Origin: Cristatella mucedo
Lineage: Eukaryota; Bryozoa; Phylactolaemata; Cristatellidae
NCBI GenBank assembly: GCA_009760855.2
Contig: WPIO01000110.1
Coordinates: 1,291,076 to 1,355,075 of the forward strand
Direction of reading: 5' to 3'
DNA: 64,000 bases
The notes below the pieces were generated by a model. That model was not told where the DNA came from and made no database searches. It saw nothing but the letters and a program-made list of their open reading frames with translations. The position numbers and the translations under genes were made by a program. Of the stretch, positions 1 through 36,329 are shown piece by piece (within the stretch, counting starts at the first letter, position 1; every line of letters begins with the position of its first letter).

Positions 1-239
1 AGCGGGACGCTCATCACACGCTCTACAAAAATAGTCCAGGGCCGGGAGCGAAAAAACGGTGAACAGATAAAACGGTGCCCCGCTTGCCGCCCTATCCCAA
101 GGGCCACGGCGAAAGGTTGCCCTTAGGACGATCGCCTCAACAGTATACTTTGAGCGGAGAGTCCGCAATAGGATGAAAGTATGTGCCCGCACAGTGAACG
201 AATGCGGAATGTTGATACGTTGAGCTTTGAGCCTTGGGT

Positions 240-2590
240 TTCGAGTCAACTTGAAACGGATTTCGGTAGAAGCCGGGCCATTGCCGTCGATTGCCTAACG
301 TTGCCCTCGCTTGTACATATGCGATTGGTTAAAAGGATGGGGTTTCACTTTTAATACAGTACACTGCAATGTGCAAGAAAAGTTGGAACTTCTCCCAGCA
401 GCTGTTAATCTATTTGCAACGAACCGTTGTGAATTGGCGTATTTTTCTGGGCCCCTGCATTCGACTGCCTTGCATCGCACTCGCTTGTACGCATACGCGC
501 ACGATGAGTGCACATTATGCTCGTGAACAGCGAGACGTTAGGTGGAATAGGAATTTCAGTTTCGCACAGCCAGTTTTGTCGATTTGCCACGGATTGTGGT
601 ATTGGAAGCGGTATACCAAAGGGGTGGGGGTATATATCCCCGGAAGCTGGGTCATGAGCGCTGGATCAGGGGGCGCCAGACTGAGGGCCTAAAACTAGGG
701 GGGCATCATCTGTGTAGTTCGTCACCGGTGCACAATATGCTAGGACCACAACTTAGGCATTGGCCCTGACTATTTCTGTTGAATGCCTCACGTTGCTGAC
801 AGTTTACGAGCAAAACAGCTTGAAACTGACATGGTTTCACTTTGGACGCGACGAAATGTTATATGTAATGACAACGGAGCTACGAGCTGCCAATTTCTTG
901 TCGGTTTGCCAGAGGTTGGGTATTGGCCTTACTGTCGATTACTGTCAATTGCTATTCATTGCTTGCGACCGTACTTGCATAATTGATTAGAAGGGTGCGG
1001 TGGCACTTTGAACACAGTTCGCTGTGATATGTGAGAAAGGTTTGAGCTTGGCCCAGCCACTTTCCGGTGATCTTCGGCGACGGATTATAATTAATAGATT
1101 GTCGTATTTTCCTAGACACTTGCCATCGATTGCTATGCATTGCCATAGATTAAAGGCACATAATGTGTTGAAATAATGTGCTCGCAGTGTAATGTTACGT
1201 GGAATGACAACTAAAGCTTCGAGCTGCCGATTTCTATTGATTTGTCAAAGTATTGAGGCATTGGCCCTACCATTGCTGTCGATCGCCATCCATGCATTTT
1301 CGACAATTAGCGGGCACAATAGCTTGAAAATTCTACAGCATCACTCTGAACACAAAGAAATGTTAGATGAAATGACAATTAGAGCTCCGAGAAACCAATT
1401 TGTGGCCGATTTGCCGCAGTCTGCATTAGAGTTCTGCTTCGAGCCAAGCCACTGCCATACATTGCCCGAGATTGTGTGAGCGTAATTAGTTAAAATGATG
1501 TGGTTGCACTTTAAACAGAGTAAGTTGTAATATGTATTTAAAATTAAAGCATTGAGAAACCTATTTCGGGCATTGTGTAGCGGAATGCAACGGATTGCGG
1601 TATTGGCCCAGGTCATTGCAGTCGATTGCTGCAAAATGCTCGAGGAAATTGTAGTGAAACTATGCGAGTACACAATAACCGAAGATTAGAGCGATGTGTA
1701 ATCATAGTTATATCTTCTAGTGTACGCCTTCTGGTCGTTTAGAGGTAGATTGTGGTGGATTTCGGTATGGAACTGAAACGTTTTGCACGCGAAACGGTGC
1801 AGAATTTTGTGGGTGCATTTTGAAATGAGGTAAGCCTTATATGCAATGTAAAGTGGAGCTTCGCTTTGACGATTTGAGGATGATTTGCAGTAGATTCTAA
1901 TGGGTTGCGGTATTAGCCCAGGCCATTTTGGGTGACTTCGGCATATTGTAAGAGTTCGCAGTGATACACAACTTCTTGAGTTTACGTCTGTGTGCAATTA
2001 AACATTACGCTTTAATATTCAATACAACCGGAGTTCGGCACAATCCATTTCAAGTCATTGCGTGGTGAATGATTGCAGCTGATTTCGGTATTTCCTCGGG
2101 CAGTTGCAGTCAATTGAAGCGAATTGCACGAGAACGCCTGCGCCAATGCAAGTGAAATTTTTTGAGTGCAACTGTTACGGAGCTTGCAATCAAAAGAATG
2201 GGTTTTTCGATGGTTTGCAGTGGATTTCGGTATTGGCCCGGGCCGCTGCAATATATTTCAGTGGACTTCGTGAGAACTCGTGAGCGGAATGGTGCGAAAT
2301 TGTGTGGGTACGCATAAAATATAAGCGTAGTTTTACATACCAAGCTAGTTGCAGCTTTTTGCAGCCGATTTGCGATGGATTTGATGCGATCTAAAGTGGA
2401 TTGCGGTACTTCGGCCTTCGTCTATGCAGCCAATTAAGTGTGGGCGAGCTCGTGATGGCTTGAGATTCGTAAGGTACGTATAAAGGCAGCGGTTGACAAT
2501 ATTCATTCGAAATTTGAGCTCAGTATTGCCACTTTCCCGTAAATTATAGCCTAATTACTGCGGATTGCGGTGGATTGCAGCAATTCACTG
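240..2590. repeat. Degenerate ~165-bp satellite array
   Basis: Fourteen diverged monomers can be followed by a shared anchor resembling GCGGTATTGGCCCAGGCCAT, followed by TGCAGTCGATTGC. Anchors fall near 262, 436, 594, 757, 917, 1087, 1255, 1424, 1600, 1755, 1908, 2080, 2226 and 2404, so spacing is 146-178 bp. A second conserved part reads roughly GTGGTTTCACTTTGAACACAG and then TGTGATATG. No coding potential is seen. Positions 1-240 hold nothing I recognise. Confidence 0.7.
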
Positions 2591-2655
2591 ATTCTTCGCT
2601 CGTGATGCTCGGCTGCGGAGGGAGGAGCCACGAAGTGCGTAGCACTCGCCGTAGG

Positions 2656-2872
2656 CCAAGGTCAAGTTGAATGTATGCACTCACCGAGGTTCGTGGGCCC
2701 GTGAGCCCGTGAGTCCAATTCACCTGCACAGCGCCATAAGAGAACTCGATCTCCATTCCGACGCTCCACATATGCTACGGGGCCTCGAGCCCACGACCTC
2801 GGCGAGTACATGCATTCAACTTGACCTTGGTTCGAGGCCTGCACCTTAACCGCTGCGCCGCCCAACCAGCAA
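2656..2872. mobile_element. Inverted pair of SINE-1 copies
   Basis: A SINE-1 head fragment in plus orientation (2656-2699) is followed by a SINE-1 copy in minus orientation (2715-2872). The two tRNA-like heads form inverted arms of about 42 bp (2656-2698 and 2789-2830) with only a few mismatches. This subfamily carries an extra block near CAAGGTCAAGTTGAATG inside the head. Confidence 0.6.
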
Positions 2873-2950
2873 GGCCTCGAGGCATACGCAAAGTTTCCAG
2901 ATAAAGATCAAACTCTCCCAGACCCTAAGCGACTGAATAGATCTGCTTAC

Positions 2951-10740
<7,790 letters not shown>

Positions 10741-11650
10741 TCTGCAGCAAGACTTTCGGCAGAGACGAAGCGCTGGAACGAACGGGCGACGGTGCCGAGT
10801 GAAGAAGCAGTGAGAGCTCTAAGCTACACCTGCCACGGAGGGAATGCCCCGGTCTCAGCCTCAACGCCTGTCTGTGGTGGCCACGTAATGCAGGGGCCTT
10901 GGAATTCGGTGGGCGATAGAGTCGCTAAACAATCTTGACAGGATGGGACAGTCAATTTGCATGAAAGCTCTTTCTACAACATGCTCAAGTCGTATGCAGC
11001 TGTCGGTGAGAATTCTGCTGCCAAGCGATTTATCTCACAAGAAAAAGAGAAAACAAAAAAATTAATGAGTCAAAGGACAGCCAAGGTGGTAAATCGTGGA
11101 TGGAGAAAGCCTTGCAAGGTGGAAAAGCCACTGGGGAGCATGGCTACGAAGTCGATCTAGGTCGGATCCCGAGTTGGGAAGTCGACTTAGTGGCTTCTAG
11201 AGGAAGGGCTGGCAGCATGCCACGGATAACAGTGGCTCTGGCTATACGTCCTGCAAAGCATCCCCTAAGCAGTAATCTCCTTGTAGAGATGTCGGATCTA
11301 TCGCTGTGCACGGGGGGGGCCTTGTGCCATCGGAGTGATGACGAGCAGTAAACTATCTTACATACCAAGGAAATCAAAGTTCGAGAAACCCAGCCAGTTC
11401 AGGTGCCTGTCAATCCCTTGTTCTGAGGGATGCCAGCATTGACGGTTGACTCCGACTCTCAGCCACGGTTGTCCTAATGACTGCAGGTACTGAACGACAG
11501 GGAGCAATTTCTGTTATTAGCACACATAGTTGGAGAAAGATCGCATAGCCTATGAGGATACTACCTTTGTCAGGCTAACAGACTGCAGCAAACTAACAGG
11601 TAGTAGTGAACTTTTATGTTCGTTAACTTCATTTAGAACTGAGTGTGGCG
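10741..11650. other. Upstream block of gene A, duplicated upstream of gene B
   Basis: No gene is seen. Segments 10905-10975, 11140-11290 and 11555-11605 match 33085-33165, 34895-35040 and 35115-35170 in the same order. An example is CGAGTTGGGAAGTCGA in both. The tandem duplication therefore extends upstream of the start codons. A LINE fragment and other sequence enlarge the gene B side. Confidence 0.6.
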
Positions 11651-12335
11651 TGTAGCAATGATTTTCCTAAGCTACTCCGGTACCCAAATATGAGCCAAGG
11701 TAGTCTAGATCGCCTTATTCGGCAAGAGGGACTGAGCCACAGGCATTTGCAAATCAAGTGTCGCCATGCATAGCGTAACGCAAATCAAGTAACAAATCGC
11801 AAATCAAGTAACGCCATACCCGTCCTTCACTGCTAGCGATGCTAGAAGGCTGTACAGATTTAGCTGCCGGGATATATGCATCCCGTACGATCACTTGGAG
11901 CACCAGGTTGCTCTATGCATCCCCGTACGATCACCCGGAGCACCTGGTAGCAGCTTTCTGAACGACTGAATTTATCCACCCATTTCCTATACCCACGGCG
12001 AAGCTCACCTGCTTGAAATAATGCAGACACAGTGGTAACACGAAATGAAGCTAGTTCGTTCAGACTGCTGGCGTGGCAGAGGTTAATACTACTGAGGCTG
12101 AGCTGGCCGAATGTTAGCTGTGCCTCGATCAGCAGCTAATGAGTGGATTACCAACGGCAGCCTCCCACGTCTGCAACAAGGTTTACATGCATGCATTTTC
12201 TTTCTTGGAAACACTGCCTGTTTCAACTACTACTAATCTGCCACTTGCAGATACTACCTGGAAGCTAACACATTTATGATGGCCTGACTGTTTGAGTTCG
12301 CAAAAACGCATTTTGCATTAGACGAAAGAAATACT
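11650..12335. other. Intergenic, short tandem duplications only
   Basis: No gene is recognised. Small duplications include CAAATCAAGT copies at 11750-11815 and a ~52-bp near-duplicate around CGTACGATCAC at 11883-11960. The missing last exon of gene B could lie in this or the following intergenic stretches. Confidence 0.4.
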
Positions 12336-12488
12336 GGCTGATTTAACAGCCTCTTTTTGCATAGCGACAGCAAAGCCTTTACGGCTATCACCACCGCTTG
12401 CAGTGGCAATAAAGGATCGCCCACCACAAGATTCAAACCCACGACCTCAGGGCCGAGGTCGTGAAAAGCAACCGCCTTACCTAGTGAG
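12335..12488 (-). mobile_element. SINE-2 copy (tRNA-derived)
   Basis: On the minus strand a tRNA-like head carries the B box GGTCGTGGGTTTGAATC. The body follows (GCAAGCGGTGGTGATAGCC, GTAAAGGCTTTGCTGTCGC) and the end is GGCTGTTAAATCAGC. The same family occurs at 16972, 35343, 35672 and 50926. Confidence 0.65.
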
Positions 12489-12894
12489 CCATTACGACTC
12501 ACCACTATTAAATTATTATTTTATTAAGCTATTATTAAAATTACGGCACACGAACTTTTTCCTCAACCTTATACTTGAAAATGAGACCTCGATATGCTGT
12601 CAAAAATCAGATCCTAACTGATGAACGTCCAACTTGTCAACAAATGCTGCAAGCTTGATTTAGTCACAGTTTTATTCTTTCTGAAGGACTTTCGTTGACT
12701 TTCTATCGAGCAACGATTTCAGTTAAAGGCATTTCGTTTGGTCTATAAACAGGGCCGTAAGTCAAAGGATCAGCGCCCACCTACCATGCTACCTCGAGTC
12801 AGAACTGTGAGCTAGCTAGGCATATCAGACCCTTATAATTCGACAGACTCGCTATTGCTAGTTAGCTTCCGAGATGGGGTGTACAATTAGTCGT

Positions 12895-13250
12895 CTATCG
12901 CAGCCTAGCGAGCTTGTGAGTGGATTGTGGTGGATTGACTGAGGATAAATAAATTGCAGCTGACCTAGGCCACTGCAGTGCATCTGCATTGTTAGATTCT
13001 CGTAGGATTGTCCGAGAATGTTTACATTGGCTCTACCAGTAGCAGTAGTTCACATTGCAATGAACTAGAACGCACATATGCAATGACGTGAAATCTTGTG
13101 GTCACACTATAAACAGAATGTTTTGTAATATCCAATCAAAATGAGAGCTTCACGGATATCCAATTTCCAGTCGATTTGCGGCTGGTTGTAGCGAATTTCG
13201 ATAGCGGCACTGACCAATATTGCAAACTTGCATGACAAAAGCATTGCTTA
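12895..13250. repeat. Dispersed relic of the ~165-bp satellite
   Basis: GATTGTGGTGGATTGACTGAG, GGCCACTGCAGTGCATCTGC, and CACACTATAAACAGAATG followed by TGTAATATCC match the two conserved parts of the 240-2590 array. Only about two monomers remain. Confidence 0.5.
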
Positions 13251-13500
13251 ATGGGTTGAAGTTAGGGCATCCGTTGGAAACTAGTTTACTATGCACTCAA
13301 ACGTTAACTTCAAGCATCTGGTTGATCTGTACTTGATTTGCATCTCGTCCGGCTTCGTCTGATATTCATGATGCTCTTAGATGTTCTTAGACCAAATGCC
13401 TTACACGATATGCATGTTAGAGAGACAGTTATACTGAAATTTGATTGTGTAAATGCAGCTCTAGTGGATTTTACTCAAAGTACAGAGGCAGTAAGACATT

Positions 13501-13571
13501 GCCTGCTACAGGATTCGAACTCTCGTCCAGATTAGTTAAGTACAAGAACCTTACCGCTAGGCTAAGATTCA
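13501..13571 (-). pseudogene. tRNA-like sequence (SINE head or tRNA pseudogene)
   Basis: On the minus strand TTAGCCTAGCGGTAAGG resembles a tRNA A box and AGTTCGAATCC a B box, at normal spacing. The first seven bases do not pair with the 3' end, so a functional tRNA is unlikely. I saw no second copy in the window. Confidence 0.4.
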
Positions 13572-15185
13572 GTGCAATAGGCTAGCGGTACTGTCATGCA
13601 TGAGGTTTCTATTTCCTGTTGTAGTGATTACACTCATGTTGCTGCCACGATGCAGTCACCTTGGCTTTCTCCTCTTCCTAAAACTGATATCCTTTTAAGA
13701 TTCTGCGTATTCATTTTATTTCATAACTCCGCTGACAAAGCTCTTGCTGCCTAAGGCACTAGTTTTAAAGGCTAAACACATGATGCTTCGCGAAACTTCG
13801 CCTGCACTCCAGCGTCAAACCACACTCCATTTCTCCCAAACTCGTTAGTTGTGATTGGTCGACTGGTTCTGGTATGGTCTGACTCAATAGAAAATAGATA
13901 AGAGCAACACTTCATACGCCTGGGCTGTGTAGCACTACAGTACGATACCTGCCTCACCCAGAAATACTTCGTGATCGCTCGGCTGTCTCCGCATTGTACA
14001 GCTTACCGTGGGCTCTAACGCATAACCACTGATCAAGACTGACCTCTAAGTGAATTTTGCCCGTACATCTTAATGTATTCAAACGAATTATGTTATTTTA
14101 CGCGGTGCATACGATGAGTGCCTTTCTTGCAATCGTTAACCCAACAGCACTACCAAGTACCACTAATCTCTTGGAAAGACAAGGTATGCCATCACTGCAC
14201 CTCATGATATGCCTGCTTCACGCAGTTGCAGAGCTTGCTCAACGTTCCAAGTATCTTGAAGTGTGGAGTGGGTCTCGTTCGATATTAAAATGTACAAGGT
14301 CGATTTAGCTATGTGAAATATGTGGGCTGCAGGAGTAAATTAAAGCAAAAGAATACTACGAACATGCACCTGTTGCTACTGAATTAAGATCTGCACGAGA
14401 TCATGGGTGGCGTTATGCTCTGGAATGACATAGAGTTGAAAATTTAACAAGATCGATGGCAGACTTCTCTTGTATTTAGCAGCAGCACATCAAAAAGAAT
14501 CATCCATAATATCAAGCATGGAGACACGGAAACACTGCTGCAACGCCTGAGAATGGGGGTGGTAAATCTGAGGGGGACTGCATAGCTGGCCATTGTAGCA
14601 TTAAATATATGTACATACAGACTAATGCAAGCCCTGAGAAGGAATCGTCGGGAGGAGCTGAGCTGCGACTCGCTCAAGGTCCTTCCTCAGGTTCCTGCAG
14701 TCATGGACAGCTCTCATTGGCTCTCATGCAACTTCACGAAGTTAAAAGTTCGTTGCATTCTGTGCATCGAGCTTCTCTTGTTCTGCCTGTCGAACATAGG
14801 AAAAAAGTAATGCATCAGAGATCCGGTGGCATCATCATTTGTGGCATCATCTTTCACACGTAGAGTCACCTATTCGCTACTGCAGCTTTCGGGAATGCCC
14901 GTAGAGCTCTTTGCGATGACATCGCTATGAACTGAGAAATTTTGAGCAGCATTTCAGGTCTACGAGTGGGTCAGAGCGGGGACACTAAGCCCGCCGAGTA
15001 GTAGCACAACGCTTAAAAAAAGGCTACTATTCCTACGGAGGCACTCGCACAGTGTAGCTCTGGAATTGCTTAGGTTTTAACAAATACTTCAGCTTGACAA
15101 ATTATAAAGAAAAATAGTCATATCTTGAGAGCTGTCGCTACGCCCCTGAGGCCGAAGGCGAGCACCCTCACTGGTTTCACATTCT
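13572..15185. other. Intergenic stretch with no recognised feature
   Basis: There are only short chance reading frames on both strands. No repeat family identified elsewhere in the window is evident here. Confidence 0.4.
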
Positions 15186-15189
15186 AGCA

Positions 15190-16078
15190 GACAAACATCC
15201 GATGAAACTCAGCTCTACCTATCCTTTGACATTTCTAAGCCTTGCTCATCATCTGACTCACTAAATCCCCATACTGCCTGCATGTATCAACGATATTTGC
15301 GTTTGGATGATTACTTACTTCCTGAAGCCTAGCGATGATAAGTTCACCCTATTCGTTATGGGCAAACCTAGTTTCTGCTGAAAGTTTGAAGACCTAACCC
15401 TCAAGATTGCTTCAGTTAGCATCACTCCGGTTACGTCTGGCCATAATCTAAGCATACCAGTCCAGAACGACTGGTCTTTCCACGTTAGCTACTTTGTCAA
15501 GTCGGCATGGGGAATATAGCCATAATCCTTCTCATAGCCATAATCCTTCTCTGTCAAGTCGGACTATCTCTGTCAAGTCGGACTACTTTCAGCTGGGAAC
15601 TGTCGCAAAATAAGTGACTGTTTACCTACAAGAATGACAACAACAAATAATTTGAAATTTTGTGACATCGCGTCCAGGTTACTGCAGTTCCCTTTATTCA
15701 GGACTCCCGGCCTGTCTTCAACTGGTGTAAAAATTCTGAAGCTTGTCTGCTCTATCATCAAAGGCATAGCTGCCACATCTCCACAGCTTCAGTCTGAGCT
15801 TCAACTGCTCCCTGTCAAGCATAGAGTCAATTCCAAAATCTTCTATCTCGCTTACAGACTAATTCACTCGCTTGCACCAGCCAATCTATGCGAACCTCTT
15901 TGCTTCTAATCCCCTAGTGTCACTTGCTCTTGTGCACCACTTGCCCCTGAATGCATTGTCATCGTCGGCGTCTCAACGCCCCTCGCTCTTGCAGGGAATT
16001 ATAAAGCGCCTGGATCAAGCGATTAAGTTCTCTTAGGGCACCGTCTAAACGATCTATTCATATTAGTATTATTATCAG
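15190..16078 (+). mobile_element. LINE ORF2 C-terminal remnant and 3' tail
   Basis: Broken frames show the usual order of a Jockey/CR1-like LINE. A segment like the post-RT region (LSIPVQNDWSFHVSYFVKSA) comes first, then LLPVKHRVNSKIFYLAYRLI and HSLAPANL, then AAAGCGCCTGGATC, TTAAGTTCTCTTAGGGC and an ATT-rich end. Several stops show decay. It lies just downstream of FLVCR gene B exon 10, in the opposite orientation. Confidence 0.6.
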
Positions 16079-16148
16079 TCCCTGAGCAGCTACTATTGTC
16101 GTCGACGAAGGCCCACCCCGTCTCAATCGAGGACTGGTGCATACTTAC

Positions 16149-32941
<16,793 letters not shown>

Positions 32942-33449
32942 TCTGTAGCGAGACTTTCGGAAGAGACGAAACGCTGGAACGAACGGGCGACGGTGCCGAG
33001 TGAAGAAGTAGCGAGAGCTCTCAGCCACATCTGCCGCTGCGCAAGGACTGCCCCGGTCTCAGCTTCAACGCCCGTCTGCATTGGTCACGGAATTCGGTGA
33101 GCGCAATACTGCCGGCCTCTAGAGAATCTTGATGGGGGCGAGCCAGCATCAATTTTCATGGAAGCTCGATGTGTACTCTTTAAATTACTGGGCACAAGCA
33201 TGGTTTCCCCAGGGACATAAAGGCTGTTTCCACTAACACCTAGAGCATGCAGCAGAGGTGGTCGGCCAATTTTAGTGCATGCTTTCAGAGATTCTAAGGC
33301 TTGCTGCATGCTGGGAACTCGAAGGTAAGGTAAGATCAGTCAGTCCCCAGCAGGGCCTGTGGGCAGGCCTATTAAGCCGTTGGCCAGCAACAGGGGATGG
33401 GCCCCCACCCAGTTGGCATGATTAGACTGCTTAGCAATCGATAGGGATG

Positions 33450-33562
33450 TCCCTCTTCTCTCTTTGTCTTTCCCTCTCTGTCTTTCCCTCTCTGTCTTTC
33501 CCTCTCTGTGTCTCTCTCTTGTGTCTATGTCTCTCTCTCTCTCTCTGTCTCTGTCTTTCTCT

Positions 33563-33638
<76 letters not shown>

Positions 33639-33642
33639 GCGC
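33450..33642. repeat. (CT)n microsatellite upstream of gene B
   Basis: TCTTTCCCTCTCTG units lead into pure CT about 0.5-0.7 kb upstream of the gene B start codon. It is a possible promoter-proximal polypurine element, but this is unproven. Confidence 0.95.
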
Positions 33643-34009
33643 CTTACCCTCCATCACCCTCTCCTTCCATCTCACTATATCTCTCTTCCCCTTCTGCTCT
33701 CTCTACACGATCACTCTCTCCCTCCCCCTCTCCCTCGACTAGGGCAGGCCTCACCCGATGCCTCATTTTTCGAGTGTAGAGACACATACAGCAAGAACCT
33801 GAGCCGAACGACAAAGCTTTTAAAAAGATAGCACTAAATACGGAACGTCGAACCACATGAACGACATACTTGCAGAGCATCAGGGCATAAATTACCTAGC
33901 ATCCCTTTGCCAATTCAATGTTCGAGGCTATTTTGAAAGAAAGCAGGCTTTTGAAGAATTCCTTTTAAGGCAGCCAGAAAATCTCTCAGCAAGAGGAGCA
34001 TAGACGTTG

Positions 34010-34060
34010 TCTTGTATTGGGCTTGTATTGTATTGTATTGTGCTGTAGTGTCTCGTATTG
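34010..34060. repeat. (TTGTA)n short tandem repeat
   Basis: TTGTATTGTATTGTATTG with imperfect flanks (CTTGTATTGGG before, GTCTCGTATTG after). Confidence 0.7.
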
Positions 34061-34149
34061 AGCACTGTGAAACACGAGAGGCTGGCTTCCACCGGCTTGG
34101 ACTTTGCAGTCTGGCACCAAGCTAGCTTAGGTCGTAGCTGGTCGTAGTA

Positions 34150-34400
34150 AACTTGGAGCTCTTGGTCTCTAAGGGCTCCAGTTTCCCCGTGGGTTTTTCC
34201 TCCTGCTGCCGTTCCATGTCATGTAGCAGCCTCGAGATGGATCAGTGCTGGACCACCTTTATTTCTTGTTTATGCCGTCCTTCGAGAAAAGGTAATTCGA
34301 TCGCAAGAAATCCGGAATTATTTTATGCTGATGAAAATAACATTTGCTCTAACTTGAATGCCGATCATATATGCACACTATCTAAATTTGATTTTTAAGT
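34150..34400 (+). mobile_element. Non-LTR reverse transcriptase fragment
   Basis: SVLDHLYFLFMPSF resembles the RT motif QGSVLGPLLFxLYIND. Further along, LFYADENNI sits where LYADDTxI is expected, so the second catalytic Asp is replaced by Glu. Stops interrupt the frame. It is decayed and probably of a different LINE lineage from the ATT-tailed copies. Confidence 0.45.
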
Positions 34401-34889
34401 ACCACGGCACGGTGATGTAATGTCTTTTGGAGGTTCATTCCTAGGAGTTACAAAATCTCTTAGATCCATATGATGAAAACATAACTGTAGCTGAAAGCCA
34501 GGCCTCAACTCACAAAGAAGGTACAAATTTGACAGAGCACAGATAAGAACCAATTCCAAAATTTACCCAAAATCAGAGCTCAATTTGTTTACATGAGCCT
34601 TACGAGTTTTATTGGAGGGCACCACTTGAGAGAAAGCCAGTTTTACTCCCTCACTAATGTTGTCAGGGCTCAGATTAAGAAGCTAGCGAGAGCTGAAGCT
34701 TACAATAAAACACAGGAGTCTAGCTCACTTCGCTTAAGATTAACTTTTCAAAACGACTATCTGATACTAGTACAAGTAGGAGACTGAGAGAAACCAAGGA
34801 ATAGTGGAATAAGTTGAGGAACATGTGTAGAAAACTTTTCAAGAGGCTCAGACTCAGACTGACAGATTGGGGGACTGGCAGAGTGGAGA

Positions 34890-35170
34890 AGCCGTAGCTA
34901 CGAATTCGATCTAGGTCGTAACCCGAGTTGGGAAGTCGAACTAGCGACTTCTAGAGCGAGGGCTGGCAGCGTGCCAGGCAAGGACACTGCTCATATCGTG
35001 TGCAAAAGCATCCCCTAGGGAGTAATCTCTTTCTAGAGCTTCCAGATCAACTGCTGCCCAACGGGCTTGTGCCATAATACCTATTACTAGAACCAACAGT
35101 TGGACCAAGATGACACAGCTCACGAGGATACTACCTTTGACTGGCTAACAGACTGTGCCAAATTAACAGG
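34890..35170. other. Upstream block of gene B (paralogous to 11140-11610)
   Basis: GATCTAGGTCG, CCCGAGTTGGGAAGTCGA, GGGCTGGCAGC, GCATCCCCTA and AGGATACTACCTTTG occur in the same order as upstream of gene A. No ORF is preserved in common, so this is duplicated noncoding DNA. Confidence 0.6.
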
Positions 35171-35322
35171 CAATAATGTACATCTCCATATTAACTGAAC
35201 AAAGCCACACAGAGGAAGTGGGTGTCGTTCAGGAGAGTCTTCCATAGTGTATATCAAACTAGAGCAGCTGTCGGTACGGCATACGGTAGCCAAATGACTT
35301 CGTCTCATGCATCAAAGGGAAA
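35168..35322 (-). mobile_element. Repeat family 3 copy, inverted
   Basis: On the minus strand CCTTTGATGCATGAGACGAAG, GGCTACCGTATGCC, GACTCTCCTGAACGACACCC and a degraded tail match the family at 23495 and 53176. Confidence 0.5.
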
Positions 35323-35342
35323 AATGAGAGAGAGAAAAGGTG

Positions 35343-35485
35343 AGCTGATCAAACAGCATCATTTAGATAGCGGCAGAAGAGCCTTTACGGCTATCACCAC
35401 CGCTTGCAGTGGGCAATCAAGGTTTGCCCACAGTGCAGGACTCGAACCCACGACCTAGGTCGTGAAGAGCAAGCACCTTACCGAG
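35343..35485 (-). mobile_element. SINE-2 copy
   Basis: On the minus strand it has ACCTAGGTCGTGGGTTCGAG (B box), then GCAAGCGGTGGTGATAGCC and GTAAAGGCTCTTCTGCCGC, ending near GCTGTTTGATCAGC. Confidence 0.7.
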
Positions 35486-35671
35486 CAGCAACCGAGAGAA
35501 GCTGGCCAACAACAAGCAATCATAGAAAGTAAATCAATGCAAATAAAGCAAAAACCGTATAACAAAATCAGAACCTACAGTTGAAAACTAAACAAACAAC
35601 ATATAAGCCAGAGCAAAGAATTATGTTAATCCACATCTCCCCAAAACATCTTTCGTCGGTAAAAAAAATCC

Positions 35672-35818
35672 TAGCTGATTGGACAGCCTCTTTTTGTATA
35701 GCGACAGAAGAGCCTTTACGGCTATCACCACCGCTTGCAGTAGCGATACAGGATCGCCCACCGCAGGAATCGAACCCACGACCTCGGGACCGAGGTCCTG
35801 AAAAGCAACCGCCTCCAA
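35672..35818 (-). mobile_element. SINE-2 copy
   Basis: On the minus strand it has GAGGTCGTGGGTTCGATTCC, then CACCGCTTGCAG-type body, CTCTTCTGTCGCTATAC and AAAAAGAGGCTGTCCAATC. It lies about 330 bp from another copy in the same orientation. Confidence 0.7.
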
Positions 35819-35941
35819 ATGAATGGTTCTAACCATTTCTTGTTTGAGTGATATAAGGCTGTTGGCCACAAATTCCAAATCAAAAACCGATGAGGTATTG
35901 AGCTTGCCATATAAACCTCTAGCGTCTGCAACTTTGTCTCC

Positions 35942-36076
35942 ATGGACTCGAGAAACTACAGAAAGAAAGAGAGAAGAGGAGAGAGATATGGAGAGAGAGA
36001 GAGAGGAAGAGGAGGAGGAGAGAGTGAGAGAGGAGGAGGAGGAGGAGGAGAGAGAGAGAGAGAGGAAGAGGAGGAG

Positions 36077-36110
<34 letters not shown>

Positions 36111-36115
36111 AGAGA
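35942..36115. repeat. (GA)/(GGA) purine-rich repeat
   Basis: GAGAGA mixed with GGAGGAGGA and GAAGAG blocks on the plus strand. Confidence 0.85.
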
Positions 36116-36329
36116 AACTTACATCTACAATTTAGGAGCCTGGACGATAAAACCTCAACCAAAAGCAACCACTAGCACAGGATGAAACTATAGATCTAGA
36201 CATTGAGAGGAAATGGAACTGGTTCAAACGAAAAGCAAACCTTTGGGCGTTTTTAATTCGAGAAGCGTTCATCCAGCTCCAAGCTAATACTATGCTGATT
36301 TGACATAGAACCCTCTGAATTAACAGCCC

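Noticed and set aside
13501-13571. Functional tRNA gene
   Set aside because: A and B boxes are present but the acceptor stem does not pair, so it is listed only as tRNA-like.
32942-33028. Upstream in-frame Met for FLVCR gene B
   Set aside because: The matching frame in gene A has a stop codon, and only the MSASQ start is shared.
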